Below, one piece after another: positions 43,139 through 52,546 of a DNA stretch of 64,000 nt. The notes beneath the pieces are model-generated. The model made no database searches. It was not told where the DNA came from and saw nothing but the letters and a program-made list of their open reading frames with translations. The position numbers and the translations under genes are program-made. The stretch is from JABMQB01 sp963666575 (GTDB taxonomy: Bacteria > Bacteroidota > Bacteroidia > Bacteroidales > Prolixibacteraceae). Each line of letters begins with the position of its first letter. Position 1 is the first letter of the stretch. Location of the stretch: contig CAXXYG010000023.1 in NCBI GenBank assembly GCA_963666575.2, forward strand, positions 1 through 64,000, read 5' to 3'.

Positions 43139-45004
43139 ATGGATAAAACATTTGATAAACATATTCATTTTATTGTTTTTGTTGTAATAATTCTGGTTCA
43201 GGCTTTTTTATTGATTTTTAATACAAGCACTTATGGTGGGGCCGATAATATTTCTCATTTTCAAATAGCTAAATATTCATTTAAATATCCGGAACTATTT
43301 TTAGACCATTGGGGGAAGCCTGTATTTACTTCGCTCTTGGCCCCTTTTACGCTATTCGGTTTTAAAGTGGCAAAAGGATTTAATCTAATTATTGGAGTAT
43401 TAACCCTGTTAATTGTTTCAAAGCTGGCTAACCATATTTACCGTGGAAGTTCCATTTTTACAATTATTCTTATTGCTTTTTCGCCGGTTTATTTTTCATT
43501 AATGAATAGCTGCCTAACGGAAGTGTTATTTAGTTTTGTATTGGTAAGTGCCGTTTATTTTTTTTATGCCAATAAACCAATATTGGCAGCAGTTATTTTG
43601 TCATTTATTCCATTTGTACGAACTGAAGGTATTGTAATTTTACCTGTTTTTGCACTGGCATTTTTATTAAAAAGGTCATATTGGGCAATAGTTTTTTTGT
43701 TGGTAGGAACATTTTTTTATACAATAATCGGGTATTTTGTTTTTAGCGATATTTTATGGCTCATACATAAAATGCCGTATTCAACAGGCGAAAGTATTTA
43801 TGGAAGTGGAAACCTGTTCCATTTTATAAAAAAAAGCAATTATATTTTTGGGATTCCTTTTTTGGTTGTTCTGGTTCCGGGTTTGGTAATCTGGGGATTT
43901 CAAAATTTTAAAAAGTTTTCATTCCGCAACGAAAATTTTATTCTTTTTATTGTAATTGCCGGAAGCTGGCTGACTTATTTTGCGGCACACAGTTATGTGT
44001 GGTGGAAAGGCACTGGGGGGTCTTTGGGCTTGATAAGAGTAATGGGTGGAATTATTCCTTTGGCGGCATTAACAAGCGTTAGAACCATTAAATTTGTTTT
44101 TAAGAAGTTGAGAAATAAATATGTCTCCTATGCTGTTTTATCAGCGATAATCATTCTTCAGGTTGTTTGGTTGTTTGTTAAAAACGATTTTCCATTAAAG
44201 GCTGATCCAACGGAGCAACTTATCAAAAAAAGTGCTGATTACATTCATTATAGTGAAGAGGGGAAAAAAGTTTTTTATTTTAATCCGTTATTGATTCATT
44301 TTTTGGATATTGATCCATACGATGTTTCAAAATGTAATTGGGGAATAGCAGATAAGAATCAGCCATCGAACAGCATGGAATGGGGGGATATTATGGTGTG
44401 GGATGCCCATTTTGGATCTAATGAAGGTGGTGTAAAACTTGATGTTTTGGAAGCTGACCCGAACCTTAAAAAGGTTAAATCGTTGTACCCAATGGAAAAG
44501 GTAACGGTTTTGGGTGGTTATGACTATAGTGTGCAAATCTTCAAAAAATCAGTTAATAAAAATGATACAACCGTCATTTCGGACAGTTGTGAACAGGTTT
44601 TAAGTTTTGAAAAATATTTGGATAAACGTGTAATCGATGTTGATGGCTATAAAGTTTGGCATTTGGATAGCATCCAGGAATATAGCCCTAGCATCACGTT
44701 ATCGCCCAATGATGTAAAGAGGCATGAGCTTCTGGATGTTTCAATTAAGCTTCATTATAAAGCTCTACAGCCTTTGGTCGCAAGCGAAACCTTATTGATT
44801 TTCTCAGTTAAAAACGATGAAGAAAATTTGCGTTATGAAAAAGTTGATTTGGTTTCGGACGGCACAAATTGGGAAGAGTTGCAGTTAAATGTTAAAATGC
44901 CTGCCAATATACCCATTGCATCAAAAATACTGGTATATATTTGGAATAAGGACCGAAAATCGGTGCTAATTGAAAGAATGACCGTTAAAGTTGAAAGTTA
45001 TTGA
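43139..45004 (+). CDS. GT39-like membrane glycosyltransferase with C-terminal beta-sandwich
   Basis: 621 residues: about ten to eleven membrane helices in the first 355 (mannosyltransferase-like start NTSTYGGADNISHFQIAKYS with an acidic first loop, and helices rich in Phe and Ile), a soluble segment, and from about residue 475 a predicted beta-sandwich ending VYIWNKDRKSVLIERMTVKV. The acidic residue in the first periplasmic loop is the usual GT-C catalytic base. It likely uses the polyprenyl-linked sugar made by the neighbouring enzyme. Its 3' end overlaps the convergent DUF2079 gene by seven bases. The C-terminal module looks related to modules in that gene and in the CotH protein. Confidence 0.72.
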   Translation: MDKTFDKHIHFIVFVVIILVQAFLLIFNTSTYGGADNISHFQIAKYSFKYPELFLDHWGKPVFTSLLAPFTLFGFKVAKGFNLIIGVLTLLIVSKLANHIYRGSSIFTIILIAFSPVYFSLMNSCLTEVLFSFVLVSAVYFFYANKPILAAVILSFIPFVRTEGIVILPVFALAFLLKRSYWAIVFLLVGTFFYTIIGYFVFSDILWLIHKMPYSTGESIYGSGNLFHFIKKSNYIFGIPFLVVLVPGLVIWGFQNFKKFSFRNENFILFIVIAGSWLTYFAAHSYVWWKGTGGSLGLIRVMGGIIPLAALTSVRTIKFVFKKLRNKYVSYAVLSAIIILQVVWLFVKNDFPLKADPTEQLIKKSADYIHYSEEGKKVFYFNPLLIHFLDIDPYDVSKCNWGIADKNQPSNSMEWGDIMVWDAHFGSNEGGVKLDVLEADPNLKKVKSLYPMEKVTVLGGYDYSVQIFKKSVNKNDTTVISDSCEQVLSFEKYLDKRVIDVDGYKVWHLDSIQEYSPSITLSPNDVKRHELLDVSIKLHYKALQPLVASETLLIFSVKNDEENLRYEKVDLVSDGTNWEELQLNVKMPANIPIASKILVYIWNKDRKSVLIERMTVKVESY

Positions 45005-46974
45005 TTTATACTTAAATTGCTTCGCACTATTATTTGTAAATCATCGAAATAAGCAGGCTCTGTACCACTATTAAAAAAGAATATAGAGCAATCTGATGGA
45101 TCATGTTTTTTAGGTATCCAAAAGCTTAACGAATATTTTGCCCAACCTGCTGAATCTATGCTGTCACTTTCACTTGTGTGAAAATGAAAATCTTTCCCGT
45201 AATCACCAACAACGTGCCCATCTTTTTCTTCCTTGCAAAGACACCAAACGTCAATTTGAACATGGTCTTCGGGCTTTACATTTTTAACTTTTATTCTGGT
45301 ACTATATTTATTTTCCGGAGTAAGTTTAATACTATTGATTTCACTTCGTGACTTTTCACTTGTAAGGAATTTTTTTGTTTCTTTTATTTCAATTTTTGAA
45401 AGAAGTTGATGTTGATCATCTGTGTCAAATCTTTCGTAATCACAGCTCAGTGTATCGGAGTGATTCCACAAAGAATTTGAAATTTCGCTGGTTATGGCTG
45501 AATTGCCATGTTTTAAAAGAAATACAGGAAATTCTTTTGCAATGATTTTCCAATTTGGATCCGAAAAATACATGTTCCTGATGTTTTCGTCATGATTATT
45601 ATTGAAGAGATAGTTATTGTCAAATACTGAAAAAATAATGTAATCTGCATCATTTACATTTGGAAAAAAATAGATATGTTGCCTTTGAGCTAGATGTGGT
45701 AATAGAATATTTGATGCACTTACTTTAGCTTCGGGAGGGATTTGTTTTAAAAGCTGGTTAACCTTTTTTACATCGAAAGGAGTTTTGTAAAAGGCTTTAT
45801 CATATATCTTTACTTTCGATGCATTCATTTTTGACGGAACCTTTAAGTTTTGTTTGTCCATTTTATAAATGGTTGTGGCAATTGTAGCAATACAAATTAT
45901 AATTACCAGGCTATTTTGAAGCACCTTTGACCGAATTGAGGCGAGGGTTAAAAAAACAGATAAAGGCAATAATGTAACAACTTCAATTGAATAATAAGAT
46001 ACAATTCCCCAACGACTGGGTAAATCATTTAATACCTTTTGGGCTACTATCGGAATAAACCATATAATGTACTTAGGCCTTAGTAATAAAATAAATCCGC
46101 CTGAGATAAGATAAACCCAATAAAATTCGGCTTTGATTCCATCAAAGGCTGGATTGTTTAGGTGATTAACAAAAAATAGTTTAACTGATTCTACCGGGTG
46201 GTTTAAAATAAATAGAATTGCATCTCCTGGTGTTTTTCCAAGCGCGGCGTAGTTAAATAGTTGGTAGCTAATGCCAGGTGTTTCAATCGAAGGGATAAAA
46301 ACTTTAAATAATAGGATGAAATAAACAACTGAAACGATAATTCCGGTTATACTTATTAAAACTGCTTTTTTTTCTTTTCTGTGATCAATTAAGAGAACTA
46401 CAAAAATAAAGATAAACCAGATTGGAATATTTTCTCTGGAAAAGAGCGAAAGGATTAAAATGATCAACGAAAGAATGTATTTTTTTGTCTTGAAATAATA
46501 TATAAATATGGGTATAAAACACGCCGAAATTATAGCAAGATTAACATCGGCAGAAAAGGCTGTGTATCTTCCAAGCAGAATAAAATAATAAAATATGACT
46601 CCTGCCCCTAACCATAGATTATCTGATTTTAAGCGTACTAATTTGTAAGAATACCATGCTGCAATTAGTACAAAAGATTGCTGTATAATTATCAAAGTAT
46701 AGGTATGCGTTATCCAATTCAGAAGCCAAAAAACAGGGATGAAATACATTAGAGTAAAAGAAAAATGGTCTTGTAAAAAGTTACCCCTGAACGAAGTAAG
46801 CGGACTTATTCTGAAATGTGAGTAGTCCCAGAATGCAAAGTTATAGTTGCCATAATCATGCGCAACAGTCCTAAATAAATAGTGATTTAATAATCCCATC
46901 GAAAATACGACTATGCCAAAAAATATAAGTATAAGGAATGGAATATTTTTTTTAGAGAGTCTTATTTTCATCAT
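44998..46974 (-). CDS. DUF2079 membrane protein with C-terminal beta-sandwich
   Basis: 658 residues: about ten membrane helices with DUF2079 features (VAHDYGNYNFAFWDY in the first loop, FRGNFLQDHFSFTL, ADVNLAIISACFIPIF, LFSRENIPIW). Residues from about 520 form a predicted jelly-roll (KYSTRIKVKNVKPEDHVQID to AYFDDLQIIVRS). DUF2079 proteins are GT-C-like and are thought to act in envelope glycan synthesis, but no activity is established to my knowledge. It is transcribed opposite to the two glycosyltransferase genes on its left. Confidence 0.8.
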   Translation of the reverse strand: MMKIRLSKKNIPFLILIFFGIVVFSMGLLNHYLFRTVAHDYGNYNFAFWDYSHFRISPLTSFRGNFLQDHFSFTLMYFIPVFWLLNWITHTYTLIIIQQSFVLIAAWYSYKLVRLKSDNLWLGAGVIFYYFILLGRYTAFSADVNLAIISACFIPIFIYYFKTKKYILSLIILILSLFSRENIPIWFIFIFVVLLIDHRKEKKAVLISITGIIVSVVYFILLFKVFIPSIETPGISYQLFNYAALGKTPGDAILFILNHPVESVKLFFVNHLNNPAFDGIKAEFYWVYLISGGFILLLRPKYIIWFIPIVAQKVLNDLPSRWGIVSYYSIEVVTLLPLSVFLTLASIRSKVLQNSLVIIICIATIATTIYKMDKQNLKVPSKMNASKVKIYDKAFYKTPFDVKKVNQLLKQIPPEAKVSASNILLPHLAQRQHIYFFPNVNDADYIIFSVFDNNYLFNNNHDENIRNMYFSDPNWKIIAKEFPVFLLKHGNSAITSEISNSLWNHSDTLSCDYERFDTDDQHQLLSKIEIKETKKFLTSEKSRSEINSIKLTPENKYSTRIKVKNVKPEDHVQIDVWCLCKEEKDGHVVGDYGKDFHFHTSESDSIDSAGWAKYSLSFWIPKKHDPSDCSIFFFNSGTEPAYFDDLQIIVRSNLSINQ

Positions 46975-47001
46975 TTCTATTTAAGCAATTTAACATATAT
47001 G

Positions 47002-47009
47002 CAAACATA
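47002..47009 (-). promoter_or_regulatory. TAnnTTTG promoter box of the DUF2079 gene
   Basis: TATGTTTG on the minus strand, 27 bases before the ATG. Confidence 0.4.
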
Positions 47010-47089
47010 AAAAATATTCTTGATTCAGACTCCCCATATTAACATAAACTCTTTTCTGTGTACCCTTCAACCGATCAAGAATAAAAATG

Positions 47090-47097
47090 TATATTTG
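47090..47097 (+). promoter_or_regulatory. TAnnTTTG promoter box of the metallophosphoesterase-like gene
   Basis: TATATTTG lies 68 bases before the ATG at 47166, divergent from the box at 47002-47009. Confidence 0.4.
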
Positions 47098-47165
47098 AGA
47101 TAAGAAAACCCTCTTGTTTTCAGAGTTAGTTCTCAAATTATAGACATAAAAGTGATTGTATATAG

Positions 47166-48041
47166 ATGATTAAGAACATGTTATTGGTTATTGTTTTTTT
47201 CTTGGGGGTTATTAATGCTGCAGCGCAGAATGACACCCTTAAGTATATATTTATGGGGCATACTTACCAAAACTATGTGCCGGGTTACAAGTCCGATTTA
47301 CGGATTGGTGATATTGATCTACCTTCATATGATGGTGTATGGCTGGGAGGAGATGTTTCATCTGAGGCATTATTAGATTATCACATTATTCAATATATTG
47401 ATAGTGTTTTTAACCTAACTCATCCAAATACTCACTGGGCTATGGGAAATCATGATGCACGTAATGGAAATTGGATATGGTTGGAAGAACTAACCGGAAA
47501 AAAAACTTATAATGCCAGCCACTATATGGGAATTAGTTATTTAGTTTTGAATAGCTGCATAACACCTTATGATTGTGAGCAGTTGAATGATCAGTATAAC
47601 ATGATTTTAAATATGTGCGACACCATTAACAAATCATCTCATTTAATTCTTATAATGCATCATGGCTTGTGGGAAGGTGTACCCGGATTGCCTTCACCAT
47701 CAACCTATGCTCAAAGTAATTTAAAATATTATAATTTTAATTGTAGCGATGTCGAAAGCACTTTTTTAAATGCGATATATCCGAAGCTTGTGGAAGTTAA
47801 AAAACGTGGGATCGAAGTGATTTGCATTTTGGGTGATATGGGATTCAAAAAAATCGATTTGCTTTCTGATGATGGCATTCATTTTTTAGGCGCAGGCCTT
47901 TATAAAAGTTATTATAAAGATGAAGAAGAGCGTCGAAATGCAAAACCAGATCATGCTATTATATTTAAGCACGTACCCAAAACGGGTTGGATGGATTGGG
48001 AAATTGTTGATTTTGATGTTTTAAGTGGTTATTATAATTGA
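47166..48041 (+). CDS. Exported calcineurin-like metallophosphoesterase, degenerate
   Basis: 291 residues with a signal peptide (MIKNMLLVIVFFLGVINAAA). Metallophosphoesterase motifs are partly kept: GGD (VWLGGDVSS), GNHD (WAMGNHDARNG) and a metal histidine (LILIMHHGLWEG). The first motif DxH reads MGH (YIFMGHTYQ), and the final GHxH is replaced by LGDMGFKK, so metal binding may be incomplete. It is probably a periplasmic or surface hydrolase or a binding derivative; the substrate is unknown. The 3' end overlaps the convergent T9SS protein gene by ten bases. Confidence 0.7.
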   Translation: MIKNMLLVIVFFLGVINAAAQNDTLKYIFMGHTYQNYVPGYKSDLRIGDIDLPSYDGVWLGGDVSSEALLDYHIIQYIDSVFNLTHPNTHWAMGNHDARNGNWIWLEELTGKKTYNASHYMGISYLVLNSCITPYDCEQLNDQYNMILNMCDTINKSSHLILIMHHGLWEGVPGLPSPSTYAQSNLKYYNFNCSDVESTFLNAIYPKLVEVKKRGIEVICILGDMGFKKIDLLSDDGIHFLGAGLYKSYYKDEEERRNAKPDHAIIFKHVPKTGWMDWEIVDFDVLSGYYN

Positions 48042-49489
48042 AGAATTATTTTCCCTGAGTGCAGAATTTTGCCTTCTTTTTCAAATCGATAAATATATAC
48101 CCCGCTATTCTCATTTGTCTGGATCTCTGTAGGTGAGTTTGTAATAATTTCTTTATTCATTACTTCTATACCATTTAAATTAAATAAAGAGAATTTGAGC
48201 TTGGTATTAAATGCAGAAGTTGCATTTACTGAAAATTTTTGACTCGCAGGATTAGGATATACCATTATTGAGTTGATCGAATCAGTAGGAAATATGCTGG
48301 ATATAATTTGAGCATCACCATCCTTCGACAATTTGTAAAAAACAACATCTGTTTTGCCAAGCTCCCCTGGGGTAGTATGGCCGGTGAAAACAATTCCGGA
48401 ATCGGGGGTTGCAACAAGTCCTGATGAGTAATCTGAACCATCCGTTCCAAATGTTTTTGACCATATTTCATCGCCATTCTGATCGGTTTTAATTATAAAA
48501 TGGTCCGGTTTCGAATTGTCAGAGAAACTGGCACTGGTTGCGGTGATATACAAATTTCCATCTACACCAAGTCGCACTTTTTCACCATACTCATAGTCAG
48601 CACCACCAAATGTTTTCATCCATAATTCATTTCCGTCTTCATCAATTTTCATTAAAAAAACATCAAAACTACCTGCTCCATACGTTTGTGTCGATCCACT
48701 TATAAAATACCCGCCACCTGGGGCAGCAATAATATCTTTTGCCCAGTCGTGGCTTGACCCTCCATACGTTTTATACCACACTTCTTCACCCCGATTGTTC
48801 GTTTTAATAATTAATATGTCTGCATCGTGGTTTGTAAAATCAGTACGTGTAGGATTGTAAAATCCTCCCTGAGTTCCGATAAGTATAAATTCACCTACAT
48901 TATTTTCAATAAGGTTAAAGCCATAGTCAACAAAGCGAGTTCCAAAATTATTCTCCCACAATTTCTCACCATTTTTATCTGCCTTAACAAAATAAACATC
49001 CCCAAAATCATCTAAGCTTTTTGTAAATCCAACTACTCCAAAGCCTCCATCTTTACACGAAACAACTCCAAATCCTTGTTCGTTGTGAAAACTGCCATAA
49101 AATTGTTGCCATTCAATTTCTCCATTAAAGCTGAGCTTGCTTAAAAGCATATCGTTATTTGAGAAGCCTCCGTCCCAGGTACTGCCCAAAACAAATATGC
49201 CATTTTCGTTAATGAGAATATCATTCCCTCTGTCCTGATGTATACCCCCGAATATAATTGGGTCGTTAGCAGCACCATTGGTATCAACTTCTAAAATGAA
49301 ATAATCCAATGCACTGGTATCTGTCAAACGGGTAGTTCCTACAATGTAATAGTTTTGGTTATACGAGATAATATCGTTTGCAATATCTTCCTGTGCAGTA
49401 CCAAAATATTTAGCATTTTGAGCAGTTAAACTATTTTGGATAATGAGGACTAAAAATACTAATACTGCTAATTTTAGTTGATTTACCAT
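48032..49489 (-). CDS. T9SS-sorted surface or secreted protein with beta-propeller-like repeats
   Basis: The start at 49489 (MVNQLKLAVLVFLVLIIQNS) gives a good signal peptide ending LTAQ. The body has about seven to eight repeats of roughly 50 residues with the recurring pattern G-D-x-A-x-D-I, G-G-Y-x-x-x-G-x-T, K-x-D-x-x-G-x-x-x-W and FGG, as in beta-propellers of bacterial surface proteins. The C-terminal 75 residues (MVYPNPASQKFSVNA, then GVYIYRFEKEGKI) are a type A type IX sorting domain, so the protein is exported by T9SS and anchored or released. No enzymatic motif. Confidence 0.88.
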   Translation of the reverse strand: MVNQLKLAVLVFLVLIIQNSLTAQNAKYFGTAQEDIANDIISYNQNYYIVGTTRLTDTSALDYFILEVDTNGAANDPIIFGGIHQDRGNDILINENGIFVLGSTWDGGFSNNDMLLSKLSFNGEIEWQQFYGSFHNEQGFGVVSCKDGGFGVVGFTKSLDDFGDVYFVKADKNGEKLWENNFGTRFVDYGFNLIENNVGEFILIGTQGGFYNPTRTDFTNHDADILIIKTNNRGEEVWYKTYGGSSHDWAKDIIAAPGGGYFISGSTQTYGAGSFDVFLMKIDEDGNELWMKTFGGADYEYGEKVRLGVDGNLYITATSASFSDNSKPDHFIIKTDQNGDEIWSKTFGTDGSDYSSGLVATPDSGIVFTGHTTPGELGKTDVVFYKLSKDGDAQIISSIFPTDSINSIMVYPNPASQKFSVNATSAFNTKLKFSLFNLNGIEVMNKEIITNSPTEIQTNENSGVYIYRFEKEGKILHSGKIILQL

Positions 49490-49509
49490 TACAATAAAAT
49501 AGTTTAACA

Positions 49510-49517
49510 CAAAGTTA
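49510..49517 (-). promoter_or_regulatory. TAnnTTTG promoter box of the T9SS protein gene
   Basis: TAACTTTG on the minus strand, 20 bases before the ATG. Confidence 0.4.
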
Positions 49518-49537
49518 TAAGAATGTTTATGATTTGT

Positions 49538-49545
49538 TATTTTTG
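49538..49545 (+). promoter_or_regulatory. TAnnTTTG promoter box of the CotH operon
   Basis: TATTTTTG lies 18 bases before the CotH-like ATG, back to back with the box at 49510-49517. Confidence 0.4.
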
Positions 49546-49563
49546 TCCTTTAATATTTATTGA

Positions 49564-52536
49564 ATGAGATTATCCCTATATCATATATTGTTAGTGTTTT
49601 TTATTTCATTTATTTATTCGTGTTCAACCCCAAATAAAAATAAGGTAGAAATCATAGAATCAGTATTTCTATGTAATGTGGAAGAGATAGATGTTGAAGA
49701 GAATAAGTTTGTGGAGGCCTCCAAAAAGGATATTTATTTTGATAACACAGATCGTCAATCAAATGATTTTTCACATTCCGGCAATTATTCATGTAAACTA
49801 TATTTTGGCAAACCTTATGGATTAACTACCGATATTCAAAACGTTCTTCCTAATGAATATATTGAGGTTACCGTTTGGCGAAAAAGCGAGAATGAAGGTG
49901 GGGCAGTAATCTTTGATGGAGGAAAAGGATTGTATGTTGCAGGGAAACATATTGTTGAGAGAGGTGCTGATGGTTGGTGTAAAATTTTTGCTGAGTGCCA
50001 TATCCCTCCTAACTTTTTCAATAATAAAATTAAAATTTATGTTTATAATAACGAGACGGATACGGTTTATTTTGATGATTTACAAATAATCCATAAAAAC
50101 AAAAAGGTATATCCTGAATACAACGAACGAAACACTTTACAAATTCATACTAACGAATCGGATTTATACAAATTTGAACAAAAAAGATTGCAAGCCTTTG
50201 AAACAACTATTCTGGCAAATTCAGACGAAGACTATTCAGACGTAGTATTGTTTGATGGGAATGATTTTTTGAATGGAAGTTTTCGACTTAAAGGAGATTT
50301 AGTTGATCATTTACAAGGACAAAAATGGTCTTTCCGAATAAAATTGAAAAAAGATTTTACTTGGAACCATATGTATACATTCTCCATTCAAAATCCGTCT
50401 ACACGAAATTTTTTACATGAGTGGCTAGCTCATAAAGTATTTGCACATGAAGATGTTTTAACAACTCGTTACGGATTTGTTCCCGTAAAAATGAATAATG
50501 AATCGTTGGGTATATATGCATGGGAAGAGCATTTCGAAAAGCAGTTAATCGAAAATCAAAACCGTCGTGAAGGGCCAATTGTTCGTTTCGATGAAAGTCT
50601 TATGTGGCAGCGGATTTCGATAACCGTACAAACCGAACGCGATTGGGATATCGATTATTTTCAAGCAGCTAAAATTATTCCGTTTAAAGAAAAAAGGACT
50701 GTTGAAGATTCTACGTTAAACATGCAATTTACAGAAGCTCAAAAATTGTTACTGCAATACCAAAACAGAACTAAACCGGCTTCTCTGATTTTTGACATCG
50801 ATAAGTTGGCGAAATACTATGCCTTAATTGACCTTACGCAAGCATATCACGGATTTACATGGCACAACCAACGTTTTTATTACAATCCGGTAACCTGTTT
50901 GCTTGAACCTATTGCCTTTGATGGTTATATTGAGAATGGTGTTTTTAAACGAATTGATGAGCGGTTAACAGGACTTTTAGAATCCCAAAAAATTGCTACA
51001 TTTAATAAAGAACAACTTATGATGTTCCAGGTTTTTACAGACAAAAATTTTCGCAAAAAATATCTTAAAAACCTTCAAACATATAGTACTCCTGATTTTT
51101 TAAATAGTTTAGTTGACGAATACCAAGTACAAGCGGATTCACTATCTCTGATGATTAGAAATGAATTTCCATATTACCATTTTAGCTTCAACGAATTAAA
51201 ATCGCAAGCAAATTATATCCAAAATAATTTGGAGAAAATACAGATTAATAGTGAAAAAATTGGAAGCGCAATATCCCTGATTAAGAGCGATAGTTTTATT
51301 AAGGAATACACGTCTAATGTGAACAAAGATCTGATTCCTTTTCAGATTCATGCTTTTTACAATAAAAAAGAAGAACGAATCGATTTGCTTAACTTTCATA
51401 ATGCCAAAGTGAGACCTTTAGGAGTTTTTACAGAAGGAGGCATTCCTGAAAAATTTGAGGATGAACCGGAATTGGAAGAATATAAGGGAGTAATAGTACC
51501 GCACATCTTTTTGCCTGTAAAAGGAATTCCCAAAACAGTTTTGTTTGAGGTGAATGGCGAACAGTATGAGACTGAAGTTAGTCCGTGGGCTTTTACAAAT
51601 GAAAATACATTTAGGCAAATTACTATGCAAAATAAGTTGCCTAAAAATGTTCAAGTTGATGGGAATTTTGTTGTTTTTGATGGGATTTATCGGTTTAATT
51701 CAGATGTTGTAATTCCCGATTCCTTTCAGGTTATAGCTAAACCTGGAACCCAAATTGATTTAGTTGATGGTGCATCCTTTATATGTTTTGCTCCTATTCA
51801 GTTTTTAGGAACAGAAACAAAACCAATACAAATACAATCCAGCGATAATTCTGCCAATGGATTTAATATCCTGCAGCCTGAAGGAAAGTCTGTATTGAAA
51901 AATGTACACTTTTCAGGATTGAGTAGTTTGCAAAAAGCTGGTTGGCAAACTCCTGCTGCTATCACATTCTATGAAGCGGAAGTGGAATTGGAAAATTGTA
52001 TTTTTGCAAATAATTTTAATTGTGACGATGCGTTAAATATTGTACGTTCTGAATTTGCGGTAACGAACTGTTTTTTTGAAAATACTTTTGCCGATGCATT
52101 TGATTCTGATTTTTGCAGAGGGATTGTGCAAAATTGTACATTTAAAAATATAGGAAACGATGCCATCGATTTTTCCGGAAGCAAAGTTAAGATTGACAAT
52201 TGTAGTATGTTTGAAATTTCGGACAAAGCTATTTCCGGTGGTGAGAATTCAAAACTGATTATTTCTAATTGCGAAATAGATAAAGCAAATATTGGCGTGG
52301 CAGCAAAAGATTTGTCAGGTTTGAAAATTGACAAAATAACCATGAATAAAACGGTTTACGGGATTGTCGCATTCCGAAAAAAAACCGAATATGGACCGGC
52401 AAACATTACGATCGATAATTTGGAAATGAAAAATAATATAATTTTCCATCAAATAGAGGTAGGTTCGAGCCTAACCTTAAATGGTAAACTTATTGAAGGG
52501 CGAGAAAAGAAATTAGCAATTAAATTATACCAATAA
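49564..52536 (+). CDS. CotH-like kinase lipoprotein fused to a right-handed beta-helix
   Basis: 990 residues. A lipobox (FIYSC, Cys20) predicts a lipoprotein. Residues 32-178 are a beta-sandwich ending YFDDLQIIHKN. Residues about 190-560 match CotH: NGSFRLKGDLVDHLQGQKWS, IKLKKDFTW, TRNFLHEWLAHKVFAHEDVL, GIYAWEEHFEKQLIE and the metal-site-like IAFDGYIENG. Residues about 690-980 are parallel beta-helix repeats (DALNIVRSEFAVTNCFFENT, DAIDFSGSKVKIDNCSMFEI). Family knowledge: CotH proteins are atypical kinases that phosphorylate spore-coat proteins in Bacillus. Here it precedes DUF4956 and VTC-domain genes, a recurrent bacterial triad. The target may be another envelope protein or its own beta-helix, which is speculation. 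Confidence 0.82.
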   Translation: MRLSLYHILLVFFISFIYSCSTPNKNKVEIIESVFLCNVEEIDVEENKFVEASKKDIYFDNTDRQSNDFSHSGNYSCKLYFGKPYGLTTDIQNVLPNEYIEVTVWRKSENEGGAVIFDGGKGLYVAGKHIVERGADGWCKIFAECHIPPNFFNNKIKIYVYNNETDTVYFDDLQIIHKNKKVYPEYNERNTLQIHTNESDLYKFEQKRLQAFETTILANSDEDYSDVVLFDGNDFLNGSFRLKGDLVDHLQGQKWSFRIKLKKDFTWNHMYTFSIQNPSTRNFLHEWLAHKVFAHEDVLTTRYGFVPVKMNNESLGIYAWEEHFEKQLIENQNRREGPIVRFDESLMWQRISITVQTERDWDIDYFQAAKIIPFKEKRTVEDSTLNMQFTEAQKLLLQYQNRTKPASLIFDIDKLAKYYALIDLTQAYHGFTWHNQRFYYNPVTCLLEPIAFDGYIENGVFKRIDERLTGLLESQKIATFNKEQLMMFQVFTDKNFRKKYLKNLQTYSTPDFLNSLVDEYQVQADSLSLMIRNEFPYYHFSFNELKSQANYIQNNLEKIQINSEKIGSAISLIKSDSFIKEYTSNVNKDLIPFQIHAFYNKKEERIDLLNFHNAKVRPLGVFTEGGIPEKFEDEPELEEYKGVIVPHIFLPVKGIPKTVLFEVNGEQYETEVSPWAFTNENTFRQITMQNKLPKNVQVDGNFVVFDGIYRFNSDVVIPDSFQVIAKPGTQIDLVDGASFICFAPIQFLGTETKPIQIQSSDNSANGFNILQPEGKSVLKNVHFSGLSSLQKAGWQTPAAITFYEAEVELENCIFANNFNCDDALNIVRSEFAVTNCFFENTFADAFDSDFCRGIVQNCTFKNIGNDAIDFSGSKVKIDNCSMFEISDKAISGGENSKLIISNCEIDKANIGVAAKDLSGLKIDKITMNKTVYGIVAFRKKTEYGPANITIDNLEMKNNIIFHQIEVGSSLTLNGKLIEGREKKLAIKLYQ

Positions 52537-52546
52537 AATAAATAAC

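Noticed and set aside
51969..52343. 124-codon minus-strand ORF within the CotH beta-helix region
   Set aside because: The repeat character of the beta-helix creates an open antisense frame; no start context or motif supports it.
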